From Mesostigma viride (taxonomy: Eukaryota; Streptophyta; Mesostigmatophyceae; Mesostigmatales; Mesostigmataceae): a stretch of 64,000 nt of DNA. Where the stretch lies: positions 2,837,911-2,901,910 of the forward strand of contig RPFO01000065.1 in NCBI GenBank assembly GCA_009746045.1, given 5' to 3'. Under the pieces are notes generated by a model that had not been told where the DNA came from, did not search any database, and saw nothing but the letters and a program-made list of their open reading frames with translations. This document shows positions 32,780 to 44,432 of the stretch, one piece after another. Numbering within the stretch: the first letter of the stretch is position 1; each line of letters starts with the position of its first letter. Position numbers and translations under genes: made by a program.

Positions 32780-33370
32780 GCGCTGCCGCCAATACGAGGA
32801 CCACGTGCGGCCGGCAGACCACGGGGCGGTCTGACCCTCGAGGTCGCCGACGGTCTTCACGGCGCTAGCTGGCAGCACTCGTGGAAAAACTTCGCCGTCT
32901 TGGGGCCCGTTGCCCCGAACTCCTCAAGGACAAAGGGAATGACCAGGTGGGGCCCCACATTGCCGTAAGAGGCAAACTTGTCGCGCGCTCAGCCGGCCAC
33001 AGCGGCTGCAGCGCCGGCATCCACAGCCGCCCGGAGGTCGTGGCGACCGGAGAGCGGCCGAGCGCCATGTGGAGACATCGATGAGCAGGTGGCAACCCTG
33101 CCCATCGTAGTCATGCAAGCACGGTAACGTCGGGGCGCGGTGATTGGGTGAGTAGAGGGCAGCCCCATATCCGAGTCCTCGCACTTGATGGTGGAGTGGG
33201 GAAAGACCGACCGAACCATGGCACACACCGCGGCCCCGGAGGAGAGCGGTATGGAGATAGAGTCCTGAACCAGTTCTTGTTCTCCTGGCCACCCATGCAC
33301 GCGATGTAGTGCGTCCCACTATCGAGAGCAAGCCCGCAGCTGCCGCAGGACGCACCCGCTGTGATGAGAC
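32780..33370 (-). pseudogene. LINE ORF2 (reverse transcriptase protein) C-terminal fragment
   Basis: The minus strand encodes, in shifting frames, YIACMGGQENKNWFRTLS, CHLLIDVSTWRSAALRS, an alanine-rich stretch, then RDKFASYGNVGPHLVIPF and VLEEFGATGPKTAKFFHECC. Order and content fit the region C-terminal to the RT domain in plant and algal LINEs (a nuclease-like 'DVS...FVPFV' segment), by family knowledge. Stops and frameshifts make it a relic. It is the best evidence here for an autonomous LINE partner. Confidence 0.68.
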
Positions 33371-34197
33371 GTTGCGGGGCAAACAGCTGGTGGCGGATCG
33401 AGGGTGATGGCGTTAAGGGGCGGAACCTGCGTGAACAAAGGGTTCATGGGGAGGGCCGGCGCGCGGGAATGCGGCCCCCACGCTCCCCTCATGCAAGGGA
33501 AACGGAGTGAAGCCAAGCCTTCCCCTGATCGCTATATGATATCCGCCGGCTCCATCCATGCCAGTCCTATTACATGCAGGGCAGCACGCGATACCGCTTC
33601 CGGCCGCGCGCGCGTGCCTTAATTGTCTCGATCGGCCCAGCTAGGCAACTACCGACTAGTCCTTACAAGCTAGCGATGTACGTGGAAAATGCCATGTGCG
33701 TCCAGGAACATGCAGTTGTCTCTAGAGGGACCATCATGCACTGAAATCGATCCGATACGCGTACACTCATATACGAGCTAGCATGTGCAGCATGCACCTA
33801 CTAGTTACTAATAATCATAAGGTGCGATCGCTCAATCCATATCACATGGAGAACGTACTGTACATGTCCAACCCAATTAACTGCGCAGGAAATTGGATGC
33901 ATGACTTTCACATTGCAATTTATATTTTTAAAGGATAGGAAAGCGAGACAACAAACAGGCTGTCCCACCACAGCCAGCCATGCCCAACACCCAACACTGG
34001 CGTCTACATCCTGGGCTGTGGTCAAGCAACGGAGAATGGCATTGTTCATGGGGTTGCACTCTCTCAAAATATGTTGGCATTATGTTTACTTTTGTCCGCT
34101 GGCTTTTACAAGCCTAATTGCGGTGAAGTGTGTCTGCCCTATCAAGCTGGAAGATATGGCACCCCATTGCCACTATAGCCACAGATGTGGCACACGC
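33371..34197. other. No gene seen
   Basis: Intergenic sequence between the retroelement block and the cupin gene stop. It may include the cupin 3' UTR. I see nothing else I can support. Confidence 0.45.
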
Positions 34198-35175
34198 TCA
34201 GCCAAACTTGAAGTGCTTGTCCACCGTCTCCTTGACGTCCCAAACACAGCCCATCCCTGCCGGGAAGATGACGAGGTCCTTGGCCTTGATGTGCACGTCC
34301 TCCCCGCCATCTGGGGTCACGATGACGTCACCCTTGAGCACTGGCCCCCCACGTACCGAGCATAGCATGGGTGGCGTCATGGGGGAGAGTAAGGAGGGTA
34401 AGGAGGAGAGTAGTTCATTCAGTTACCACGAAACACACCAGAACCGTCTATTGGACAGCATTTCGGAAAAGAAAGGGATAAAACACAGAACAATTTGTGC
34501 TGCCCAGAGACAGTACTAGTGATGCACAGGCCGGTCAAGCACAAAGGGGGGGCAGCACGCAAAGCACACAACGATACACATTCAATAAGCGGAATGCTGG
34601 GAATGCTCCTGAGAGCATCGCGAAATTAAAGCGTTGGATAACGTCAGGCATAACGTTGCAAAACCGAGAAAGTAGCCTGTCGATAACTTTGTTGCACATA
34701 CTCACAGTAGCACGTCTCCTTGTCCGAGTACGTCCAGGGAAACTTGCTAGGGCCGCAGCCCCACTTCCCCCAGGATCGTACCCCCAACTCTTTCAGCCTG
34801 CAACAACACAGCCAAGGAGTGATCATGTGCGTATTACAAATATTATAAGCTAACCTAAAGGCATCACACGTTTCCATGACCACAAGCATTAATTTGGTTG
34901 CCTTGTCTGAGCCGGACCACGTGAAAAGTTCCGATTTCGAACCTGGACTCCGGAGGATCACGCTCGACAATAACGCCCGATTTCTCAAACTTCTCCCCAG
35001 CCATGGCCATGGGAATGAGCCTAGACGGTTGAGAAAACTGAAACTTTCGTGACGGCCGAAGCACAAGTGGCGCGGGCCTCAACCCTGAAGCCTTGACGTG
35101 CGGCAAGCTGCTAATGCCGCCGGCCGCTGCAACTGGCGATTCCAGCGAGGCAATAGAGCGGCTACTGCACACCAT
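34198..35175 (-). CDS. Cupin-domain protein (cupin_3/DUF861 type), probably plastid-targeted
   Basis: Three exons (35175-34943, 34797-34706, 34340-34198) with matching phases encode 155 residues. The first half of exon 1 (MVCSSRSIASLESPVAAAGG) is rich in Ser, Ala and basic residues like a plastid transit peptide. The mature part begins near KFEKSGVIVERDPPES. The cupin core follows: LGVRSWGKWGCGPSKFPWTY, DKETCYLLKGDVIVTPDGGE and KDLVIFPAGMGCVWDV, ending HFKFG. This matches the short single-cupin family of plants and algae related to EutQ/ureidoglycine aminohydrolase-type cupins. Its reaction is not known from sequence. The donor of exon 1 (AG|GTTCGA) is weak but gives perfect family alignment. 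Upstream in-frame codons continue to about 35469, so the start is uncertain. It is divergent from the NFKBIL1-like gene. Confidence 0.85.
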
Positions 35176-35806
35176 TAAAAGCGACCGCGATTGTAATTTG
35201 GACTTTCCTAGCAGGATATGGAGCACACCTTGATGGGCGTGGTGCGTGACGAGAGACGGCAATGTGAAGATGATTGCTGGGAATTGGGAACGGCATGGCA
35301 GTGCAGGATAGAAGCTTCCACGTGGCAACCTGCGACGGCTTTGAGCAGATACTAGGGGGATTTCAGCTGTGACTACCGGCAGCATGATTGTGGCGCGGGC
35401 AAGGGCAACAACAACAACCGGCAGCATAAACGCCGGGGTGATCCGGTTCACGCCATGCCATCTGGTCACGCCTTCTTACTTGGCCAAGGCGTGCCACCTC
35501 GCGCAGGAACTGGATCGTGTGTCTTGCGTAGTTCCAGCTTCCCCCCATTATTACCCACCTCCTGCCCACCTTAATGTTGATCACTGTCCAGATTCCAACG
35601 TTAGCGTTGCAGCAGACGCGCAATTAAATGATTGGAACGGCCGTAAGTGCCGAAATTGCGGTGGTTGACTTGGCTACCGCAACTGATTGTAAAATTTTGA
35701 AGGCAGTATCAGTGGGCGTCCAATTAAGAGTTATTAGAGGGCATTCGTTTCTTCTGGAAACGCATGGTTATGCCATTGGGCCCCGGCTTTGTCTCCCAAA
35801 GCAGAT
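35176..35806. promoter_or_regulatory. 631-bp spacer between divergent cupin and NFKBIL1-like genes
   Basis: Holds both 5' regions. No specific promoter element is recognisable. Part of it may be the 5' coding end of the cupin gene if a more upstream start is used. Confidence 0.4.
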
Positions 35807-38800
35807 ATGAGCAAGGAACGGAAGAGGAGAGAGCGAAAATTGCTGCATGCTGCAGCTGCGGGCCGCCTGAAAAAAGTAGAGAAATATATCTTGAAAGATA
35901 CGAAGGTGTCCAAGTCTGCTCGAGTGAAAACCCGCAGCAAAAAAGCTGACAAGTTAAAAGATGTGAAGCTAAACGTAAACTGTGTCGATTGGGAGGGACG
36001 CACTCCTCTCCACCTGGCATGTGAGGCCGGATCTGCCGACGTTGTTCGCTTTCTCATTGGCCATGGTGCCATCCCGTTCGCCGTGGACTCGAAAGGCCGG
36101 TGCCCCCTGCATGAAGCCGCCCGCAAAGGCCATACCGATATCCTGTCCTTGCTGGTTGCGTCGGGGGCTGACATGGAAGCACCGGACGAGCATGGTGTCA
36201 CCCCCAAAGCGCTACTGGCCGAGCATGACGCGCGACAGGAGGAGAAGCGGCGCCAGGCGGCCCGCGTGCACCTCGAAGACGATCCGCCCCCTCTCTCCTG
36301 GCACGACCGGCTGGCGGAGGAGTGCGGCTTGTTCCCCAACGGTGACGCCTTCTTTGGCGGCTGGTCTTGTGGCGACGAGGCAGCCGCGGAGCACCACCTG
36401 GCAGATGACCTGTTTGAGCGGCTGGCCAAGGAGATGCTGCGGCGGCGCGCACGCTACATGGACGAGCCGCCCCGGGCGCCCAAGCAGGCCAAGCAGAGGC
36501 CGATCGGGCCGCAACCGCGCGCTGGGGGTGCCGCTTCTGCCGGCGCCCACCCCCTCGATGATGGTGCCTTCCATGACACACAGAGAGAGCTGGGGGCGGA
36601 GGGGGCGAGGGCACGGGAGCAAGGGTTGGCGTCACTGCGGCAGCGCAGAGCGGGGTACCTGGCCAACTGGGAGCGCATGGCTGACATCAGCGCGACGAGG
36701 GAGCTGACGTACGATGACATTGCGTTCCCTGTGCCTGAGGGGCAGGAGGCGGAGCTGGCGGCGGTGCTGCTAGTGGACGTGGGGCCGGAGGAGGAGAAGA
36801 AGGAGGTTAAGGCGCACGTGGTGCGCTGGCATCCAGGTACGGCAGGCACGCGCGGGTGGAGCCACGCTCTCAGGCCATGCCCTTGCGCCATGCCCTTGCG
36901 CCATGCCCTTGCGCCATGCCCTTGCGCCATGCCCTTGCGCCATGCCCTTGCGCCATGCCCTTGCGCCCTCATGTCGTGACTTTGTGCCATGGCCATGCTC
37001 CATGTTTGCTCACGTCGATATGGTAATGAAATGCTCACACGGGTCATATTGCACACACAGGGGATGCCGGATCGTTCCGACGGGGCCGATTGTGCACCCT
37101 GTTGCATGCCTGTCTCTGCCCCCCTGCCCGGCGACCGCTATGCACACTCAGTGATTAAAAGCACTCTGGTGCTCCGTGACTCCCCCATGGGAGCACGTGT
37201 TTAATTAAGGGGAGGGGACATGCCTAAAGTGCACTTTTCTGGAAACCACACCTATGCATGAGGTAAAAATCCAATGATGATTGGGGACCATAAATATGAT
37301 TAAAAAAAAAAAAATCCAACCAGTTTGGGGTGGTACTAGCCCCCATTACACACCGGTAACGCGCTAAAAACGGAAAATGTCGCTATTTTAGTCACATTTT
37401 CCCTAGGGCAGTGGGCAAACACATTGGGACCAAACCACACATTTCCATATAGTTCCCTGACTTTTGAGAAATTCTGCCTAATTGGGACCAAGAAATAAGC
37501 ATGGATGCACAAGTTATTAATTTTCCCGCAAAAAAGGGTCCTTTTTTCACACACGCACAAAAAACAAATCATAAACACTTCCAAAAATGCCATACCACAT
37601 ATTTTCAAATACTAGAGGTTGGGGGGCATGCAACGCCAAATTTTGAGGTCTTTCTGACAACCACAGCTCAACTTATTGACGTTCACAGGTTGTCACCAGT
37701 GACGAAGCTAAGGGAGGTTTTAGCCAGTATTTAACCACACTAACACCCCTTGATACATCAAAGCCACGTGAAAACTGGCCAAACCACATACTACCATCCT
37801 CTGCACGTATGGTACCTCCTATGTTCAAGGTTTGACGACATTCTGACAAGAACTGCCCAAGTTACAACCATTCCAAGACGGCCACCCATGTAGACACTAC
37901 AAGGAAATTAGAGTAACCATTTAGCCACACTAGCACCTCCTTCATCAACGACAACTGCAAACTGACCAAAGCACACATAATTCTTGCACGCTGATGGCAA
38001 TGCATGCTCAATGTGGGGGGTCATTGTGACAAGAACTACTCAAGTTGATGGGTTTCCTATATGACCACCTGACAAGGCGCTAAGGACCACTCAGTAAGTT
38101 AGTAACCCCACAGTGCCACTTCATATGCCATCCAACATGCACCAAAACCATGCTGAGTATGTTTACAATGTACAAAGGGGTGGCCACGCACCTCATACGT
38201 CTTCATCGTCCCTCGAGCATGGCCAGCCTTGTAAATATGCGCATAGCCTTGACAATGGTAGCCCCAACATGCCTAAGCAGCATTTCCTATGTTTCTCCCA
38301 GGTTAGAGTGTAAGGTTGATGCCAACCAAGCTAATCAACACAACAACACCCCCTAAACTGTCCTCCCCGGCATGGATGACAAACTAGGACTATGGAGGGC
38401 AAGGAACCAAGTAGGAACATGGTAATAATAGCTTGCATGCAATCATGCATGTCAACCATGGTTGGCTCAGCACATTGTAGTGTTGTCACATCATCATAAC
38501 AAAGGAAAGCTCAAACAACCAATGGTGGCAGCTATCTACATGCAGTCACACAAATGCAATATCTCCAACATCATCATCACAAAAACACTTCCATCCCTGC
38601 ACGATAAAATGCAAAGAAACCATTGGCGGCCCTTCAGCGCATTAGCGCTGTGATGCCGCTGCGGCCTGCGAAGAGAGGGTGCATCACTCTCACACAACAA
38701 GAAGCGTCCATGCGCACAACATCCTTGCCAGAACACGTTTTATGAAATGCCTTCTTCCTTCCCGAAGAGCTATAGGCTGCGACTGAAGCGGCCCTGATCA

Positions 38801-40326
38801 CGACATCAACGAAAACAATCTAAAGCTGCCATGTATTCGACAACACAATGGCAAGCGACGGCGAGCTAGCTGGCGGAAACTGCCCAAAAAGGAGGCAAAA
38901 AACTTCGAACGATGAGCTCATAGAAGAAAGCACTGATCGCAGATAACATTCGCGACAAATCTGTACCTTGCCCTCATAAATCCCTCGCCCAGGCGCGCAA
39001 GAACAGCCGTTCTTCCATGGACAGGTCAGACACGCACTGCGCAGGCGGCAGGTCTGAACAATTACTTACCGATAATGGCCGAAAATCTGGCAAAAAGCAC
39101 CAGCTCGGTTTAGAATTCGATGCAACCATTATTGATGCCTGCTTCACTGTCAGAACAACCCCCAAAACCTCGAATGTACTGCCGCTATCATGAATTATAT
39201 TTCATTCCGCTCGACCAAAAAATTCAGATTACCCCCCATGCCGATGGCATTGAAAAACAACAGCGCTACTGTAAACCAGCTGATTTCCGCCACAAACCAA
39301 CATCATAAACTCATCGCCTTTAAGATTCGAGTTTCTGTGTTGCATTTCGCTTGCCCTATTGTTGTAGTTTCGCCTGAACGCAGTCGCCATGGCCTCTTCC
39401 GCAAGGGGTGCACGCACCGTGCACGTGAAATTTGTGACCTTCGGTACCGGCGCGATTTTTTGGCGCCAAAAAAATTGCGCATGTCCTGTCCCCTTAATTA
39501 ATTAGTTAATTAATTAATTAATTAATTAATTAATTAATTAATTAATTAATTAATTAATTAATTAATTAATTAATTAATTAATTAATTAATTAATGTTTCC
39601 TCGCTGGTGCACGTCCCCATCGCTCGCTTGCCCAGTGGCCGCTGCTAGTATCGTGCGAACATTGCGGTAGTCAATGGCCTGCACAAGCCCAAGTCCAACT
39701 GTGTTATCCATGCGGGTTTGTTCTTACGCACCTTCACGGGCCACCGCGGTGACTTGGGCCCGCTTGCCGGTGGAGCGATGATGGATCCGTGCGTGAACCG
39801 GCATGCCCTATCGCTGGCTTGCCTGGCACATGCCTGCCTTTGATGATGTTGGTGGGTGCCGCCAAGTGTGCGCTCCTCCTTCGTTCGCCCACCGCCCACG
39901 TGCCTGGTGTGCTCACATGCCTGCTATGCATGCTCACGTGGGGTGGGGTGGGCGCACCACCCCACCCCACCCTACTGGGTTGGGCAAGCACTGGGTGCAA
40001 ACACCTGTTATCAGCCGCGCAGATCTGGTACCAAAAGCCACCGCAGTGGCGGGGGTTGGTTGCCTAACGAGCTCTTTGCCGCCTCTGACCCATGCCCTTG
40101 CATGTGTGCTTGCTTGTGCATGTGCTTGCGTCCATGTACGTGTGCAGACAAGTTCGGGCAAAAGTGGGGCCGCCATCTGGCGCCCTCCCATTCGCGCCGC
40201 ATCCTCGCGCGCGTGCAGGCCATATCCCAGGCGCTGCACGCGCTCTACTCCACCCTGTCCCTGCCAGCTGGCGGCGCCCACAGCAGCGGTTCTCACGCGC
40301 ACGCATCCTCGTCACGGCCAGGCTAG
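35807..40326 (+). CDS. NFKBIL1: NF-kappa-B inhibitor-like protein 1 (NFKBIL1/IkBL) homologue, ankyrin-repeat protein
   Basis: Two exons, 35807-36836 and 40148-40326 (phase 1), give 402 residues, close to the human length of 381. The start MSKERKRRERKLLHAAAAG resembles the basic start of NFKBIL1. Two ankyrin repeats follow at about residues 60-135 (EGRTPLHLACEAGSADVVRF and GRCPLHEAARKGHTDILSLL), then a charged helical region with SWHDRLAEECGLF and YLANWERM. The C-terminal J-domain-like motif VRWHPDKFGQKWG is rebuilt exactly across the splice. The vertebrate protein has been linked to pre-mRNA splicing and inflammation; in an alga a splicing role is more plausible, which is inference. The 3.3-kb intron is packed with repeats. 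The exon 1 frame stays open into the intron through a 13-bp repeat. Confidence 0.88.
36878..36968. repeat. 13-bp tandem repeat, about seven copies
   Basis: Unit gcgccatgccctt, just inside the NFKBIL1-like intron. It keeps the exon 1 frame open for about 48 codons past the donor, ending at a TGA at 36977-36979. Confidence 0.9.
37015..37208 (+). mobile_element. 5'-truncated 3' end of the copy D LINE subfamily
   Basis: Matches copy D from about 25880 to its end, including gattaaaagcac, the hairpin gtgctcc...gggagcac, and the start of a ttaattaa tail. It lies in the NFKBIL1-like intron. Confidence 0.78.
37209..39493. mobile_element. 2.3-kb non-autonomous DNA element with TIRs, inserted in a (TTAA)n tail
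   Basis: The left end is ggggaggggacatgc; the reverse complement of the right end is ggggacaggacatgc (13 of 15 identical). Both ends are flanked by ttaattaa. The interior is AT-rich compared with the host exons and has no frame of more than about 100 codons. A 31-bp imperfect palindrome (gcgcgattttttggcgccaa...) lies at about 39450-39480 near the right end. A TTAA target suggests a piggyBac-like element, but the target sits in a TTAA microsatellite, so the true duplication length is ambiguous. Confidence 0.6.
39494..39595. repeat. (TTAA)n microsatellite, about 100 bp
   Basis: Almost pure ttaa repeats with one interruption (ttag). Best explained as the continuation of the LINE tail that starts at 37201, now split by the 2.3-kb element. 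Confidence 0.92.
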
Positions 40327-42180
40327 GTGTTGCGAGCTATGGCCCGGTCTAGGAAGTTGATGGAAGGGAAGTCGGGGCGCAGAGCTGTGCGGAACCCTGT
40401 GCCCTTTGGAAGGGGCGGAGGTGGAGTCTCCATGCCTCGCTGTGCGACATGTGGCACCCATCTATACGCCGTGCCGGGATACGCTACTGAGGTCTGAGTA
40501 CCCATGACGGTCGCTGCTTTCTCGTGCAGGGCACACATGCTGGCACAGCCGCGTGGAGGCATCCGCACTTGTGTTTGTGGCGTGGCTTGCTGCTGCCTGC
40601 TGTGCACCGTGCATGTGGGTCGGCTCTTGTGGCAGACAGGGCCCAGCAGTGGCCTGGCCCGTTACTAAGCCAGCCATCCCAGCCAACCAGCGCAGCCGAC
40701 CAAAGCATTCCTGTTCAGCGGCGATGCAGCGAGCCAGAACCCACTTACCACCTGTGTCTGGGTTGTGGCTGCCAAGCGCATGGCCAGTCTCCGGAAGCCA
40801 GAACAAACCATGGCCTATTGGTACGGCAGCCGTTTGAATGGCGTGTGCGTTTGTGGGCGGTGTCCTACGGGAGGCCCTTCTCACAAACAACCAGCCACCA
40901 CACGCGATGTTGGTTGGGGGCGTGGGCAGATACTGTTCCAGGTGTCATCAGGCTTGGTAGCAGAAGCCAGGGATGATCGTCTCTGGACGTCCACAGTGGC
41001 AGGAGGGTCTCCTGGCACCCAGCGCCCCTGCCTGCGAGGGCTCAGGGTGGCCCCACTCGCGCCCGTGTGTAACTCCCATGAAGCAGGTTGCTGGGTGTGC
41101 CATGCGTGGTGGAGGAAGCAAGCGGCAGTTGTGGCGGCGTCGCCCATAAAATGCGGTCGTGGGAAATCCCTGTGTTTGACGCTGCTCGTACCTCTACTGC
41201 CCGCGTGTCAGGTGCTGCTTGTGTTTGTGCATAACCTTATGCAGGCAGCCCATGCCACGTGGTGCCATGTTTTCTCTTGGTTGGCGACTGTTCGCTGTTG
41301 GGCGTTTTCTATGTTGATCCTTTCTGCTGGATGCCCATGTTAATGGTGGCAGGTGGAATGTGTATGGATAAAGGTGGTCTGGGTGGGGCTGAACAGGTGC
41401 ATTTGCCCCCAAGCATGGGACTAGTGGCAATTACCTTGGGCTTATGCACCAAAATTAATTAGCAGTTGTCAAGCTCAGAGTGGCTGTCAAGCTCACTCAA
41501 GCAAGGGCGGCTTTGCCGCTTTGGTGCACATCCGTGCCCCAACGTGATTGTTGTGCCATATCTTTATCCGTTGTGCCACATATCCACTTTCACTCATTTC
41601 CATCATGCTGACCGAGTCGACAAACACGGATAAGATAACAGCTGTCTTGAGTTTTATGGTCCGGATGATCAGGGATCGTGTCGTCTCTATGCGCATCTAA
41701 ACCACTGGTGCCTGCTCACCTTTGGCGAACTTCCACATCACGTGCGCAATTTTTTTCCAGTCGCCGCCACACGTGGCGTCTTTTCCGGCAGTACTGTCTG
41801 CGCTGCAGGCTGTTAGCTCATGCTGACCGTAGTACCGTGCTGCAATATCTGTTTTTTGTATTTGCACTGTGTGCAGCTTTTCTTGGACATTTGGAAGCAT
41901 GGCCGGGCTGGTCAATGTAATGACTGACATGACCTATTGATGGTAGCTCCATTGAGGGTGATTCCTCGTGCTAAATGAGGTATTTATTTCCATGGAGGTT
42001 GATTCCTCGTGTTAAATGGCGGAAGAGCAATCGCAGAAGTGGTGCTTACAACTGGACACTCCTGGCCTCGAGGAACACCTGCCCTGATCACGGCAGGTTG
42101 TTTTTTGCTAAACCATCTAGGTCTCAATGAACGTTAGCCAGCCATATATAATTCTTAATGTCCACGGAGCCCTAGTGTAC

Positions 42181-42250
42181 ATTCTGATCAGGCACTCCGC
42201 AAAGGTGAAAACCATTTGCGTTCAGTGCCGGGCCGCGGAAAACGCGGAAA
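42181..42250 (-). repeat. Inverted copy of the 69-bp repeat at 28752-28820
   Basis: Plus strand reads attctgatcaggcactccgc and so on; near-identical in reverse complement to the 28.75-kb copy. Confidence 0.85.
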
Positions 42251-42544
42251 AACCCTAGTGTACATATCCAGGAATAGTTGTCTCACTTATAATCACATTA
42301 GTTGTCTCACCTATAATATATCCACCTCCATTCATTTATTATAGGGCCATGCGCGCTAACTGCATGCATATTGGTATTAAGATAACGGCAGGCTCGAGCT
42401 ACCATGGTCCGGATTCTCCCGATTTCTGGCCTGCGCTGGTTATTGTCTCCTTGATATTGGTATTAAGTGTGCACAGACAACGTTATCTATTCCCGGACGT
42501 GCATTATATTAAATTAAATGATAACGTGCATGACTCGTTGGGAG

Positions 42545-43190
42545 ATCATGTAGCACATATTCCCTTAATGGATGGATGGAGGTGGGCGAAGCCGCGAAAC
42601 CGAACTAGTCTAATTCTAAGCTAATCTAGTCTAGTCTAGAAAACCCTAACTACTTTTCTCAGCAAAGCGCCGGCCCCTTCCTCTTGGGGGGCGGGGGCTG
42701 GCGTGTGGGCCTGGACAATCGTCTTCCACCTCTTCTTGTTCTGCACAGCAGTCCAAGCAAGAGAGAGGGATTGAATGCGCTGTTCAAATGGGGCTGGGAC
42801 CACTAGGTCGGCCAGCACTGTGTGTATACGTCATGGCATGTTTACCCATCTTTCTAGGGATGTCCTTGGGGCCAGGATATGCCGCCCTGGCTGGCCAAGC
42901 CGCTGGGGGCGGACCAGACCGAGGTCGGTGTCTACCTGACTGGTGAGAGCAAGATGTCCTATACGAATGCTATCCTACGCGGACGTGCATGCATGCATAT
43001 TATCATTGAGAATGATATATTGCGGAGGTGAGAGTGGCATATATGCAACAGAAGGAATATTGAATGAAACCCCGAAAAGAAGAACCCTAAAGACAATAGC
43101 AAGAATCTGACACGGGCATGCAAGGATCAAGCCTGGCAGCACAAGGTACATGCAACTAACTGCGACACGCAGCAATACCACTGACGGCAC
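42545..43190 (+). repeat. Two adjoining dispersed-repeat fragments
   Basis: 42545-42790 matches 24110-24400, and 42840-43190 matches 32100-32680, all in the same orientation. This suggests one larger repeat family of which 24.1 and 32.1 kb hold different parts. Confidence 0.62.
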
Positions 43191-43799
43191 ACCAGGCAGG
43201 CTGGGGAAGTGACCAACACCGCCTGGGTCGCAACAAAGTCACATTAATGCTCTTTCGGCATCGCTTTCTATTAAGGGTTACAACTGTTGCGAACAAGCTC
43301 ATTAAGCTGCAGTTTGCTGGCTGGCCCCTACCAGGAAGATGTCAGCCAAAGAACAGAATCAGGAGCAAGTAGTTACAAATGGCCTTGCTTGAGAAAACTG
43401 CATGGCAGTCAATATATACTTCAAATTTCTGGCCTGCGCTGTTTGTCTCTTGATGTACTTATTTATGAGATGAATAACTCCATGCACCAGGAAACCTGAA
43501 TAACAGGCAACCTTACCACGTGCTTTACTACGGTACCAGGAAAGCGGACATCCATCGGGAGCAACTCGTCGCGTCCCCCGCAGCCCTGTGCCCCGTGGCC
43601 CATACCACACGGATATGTCGGAGTCCCTCATTGGCTACAGGCTTGCAAAAACGCAAGATTGGAACTGTCTTGCAAAACCACAGAACTTTCTGGCAGAATA
43701 ATCCACTCCACTTTGGGTTTATGCGCATGTTACACCCAAAGTTGCAGGAGGGACACATGCAAAACTGCATATCTGCCTACGGGCACCCAGGGACCTTGT

Positions 43800-44432
43800 T
43801 CACCTCAAGGTGAATTGGGATGTGATTTTCTTCAACAGATCCACTGCTCCAAGGTCAAGCGATTCACCGTCGCCTTGTGCTCCATTCCCTTGGTAGTAAT
43901 CTTTACTTGAAATGGCACTGGCACCGTCAAAACGGTGAAGCCGTTCTTTCCTCTCCTGCACCTCGTTCGCTGTTTCTTCACTTCGAAAGAAAGCATCAGA
44001 TGAAATGGACTTGGCCGTCCCGAATTTTTTCTGCGCCATTCCGTTATCCTCCACGGCTTTGGGCTTCCCCGGCGCTTTGGTACTTGATCCGGATCCCGTT
44101 CTGAAGTCGGCAAAAAAATCGGAGCCGTCTGACGGCGCGGCAATGTGTCCACTTGGCAACGTTTGCGCCGCAGCTCCGCCATCTTGCAAAGCATCGTATT
44201 GAAATCTCGAGCCACCCTTGGGCGACGAGCCTCCTTTCGTAGAATGTGCGTGCGTTTCAGCGAAATTCTCGGCTGGCGCCTGCGAGAAGAGACTCTCATC
44301 AACGGGAGTGGTAAGTTTTTTTACGGCAAGACTTCCGGTCTTCTGACCGGCCTTGCCTTGAGACGGTTTGCGAGCGATTACCGAGCGGGGTTTTGGCGCT
44401 TTGGCCTTCGAGTCAGCGGCCTCCGAATCCAT
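43800..44432 (-). CDS. ArfGAP2/3-type protein, C-terminal part only
   Basis: One frame, starting at the ATG at 44432 (MDSEAADSKAKAPKP), gives 210 residues and ends ITSQFTLR with a stop, or continues through a possible donor (TTGAG|GTGAAC). Family marks of ArfGAP2/3-class coat regulators are KKFGTAKSISSDAFF, then a charged helix ETANEVQERKERLHRFDG and a second copy SAISSKDYY, and LLKKITSQ at the end. The N-terminal ArfGAP zinc finger (CxxC...CxxC with an arginine finger), which carries the GTPase-activating function, is not seen upstream. A tgtag acceptor-like site precedes the ATG, so missing 5' exons are possible. Either the upstream exons were displaced by the mobile block beginning near 45 kb, or this is a truncated copy. 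Confidence 0.72.
   Translation of the reverse strand: MDSEAADSKAKAPKPRSVIARKPSQGKAGQKTGSLAVKKLTTPVDESLFSQAPAENFAETHAHSTKGGSSPKGGSRFQYDALQDGGAAAQTLPSGHIAAPSDGSDFFADFRTGSGSSTKAPGKPKAVEDNGMAQKKFGTAKSISSDAFFRSEETANEVQERKERLHRFDGASAISSKDYYQGNGAQGDGESLDLGAVDLLKKITSQFTLR

Larger units (their letters stand above)
40327..43799. other. 3.5-kb intergenic region with dispersed repeats and one possible exon
   Basis: Contains the 3' flank of the NFKBIL1-like gene. On the minus strand, 41861-41722 is an open stretch bounded by ttgcag and a strong donor (CCAAAG|GTGAGC), ending GDWKKIAHVMWKFAK. It could be an exon of an unrecognised gene, but I found no partner exons. A short direct duplication (ggttgattcctcgtg) lies at about 41950-42020. 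The rest shows no coding signal except the repeats listed separately. Confidence 0.4.

Noticed and set aside
41697-41930. Open frame ending GDWKKIAHVMWKFAK with a strong donor
   Set aside because: It may be an exon, but no neighbouring exons or family match were found, so it is not called as a gene.
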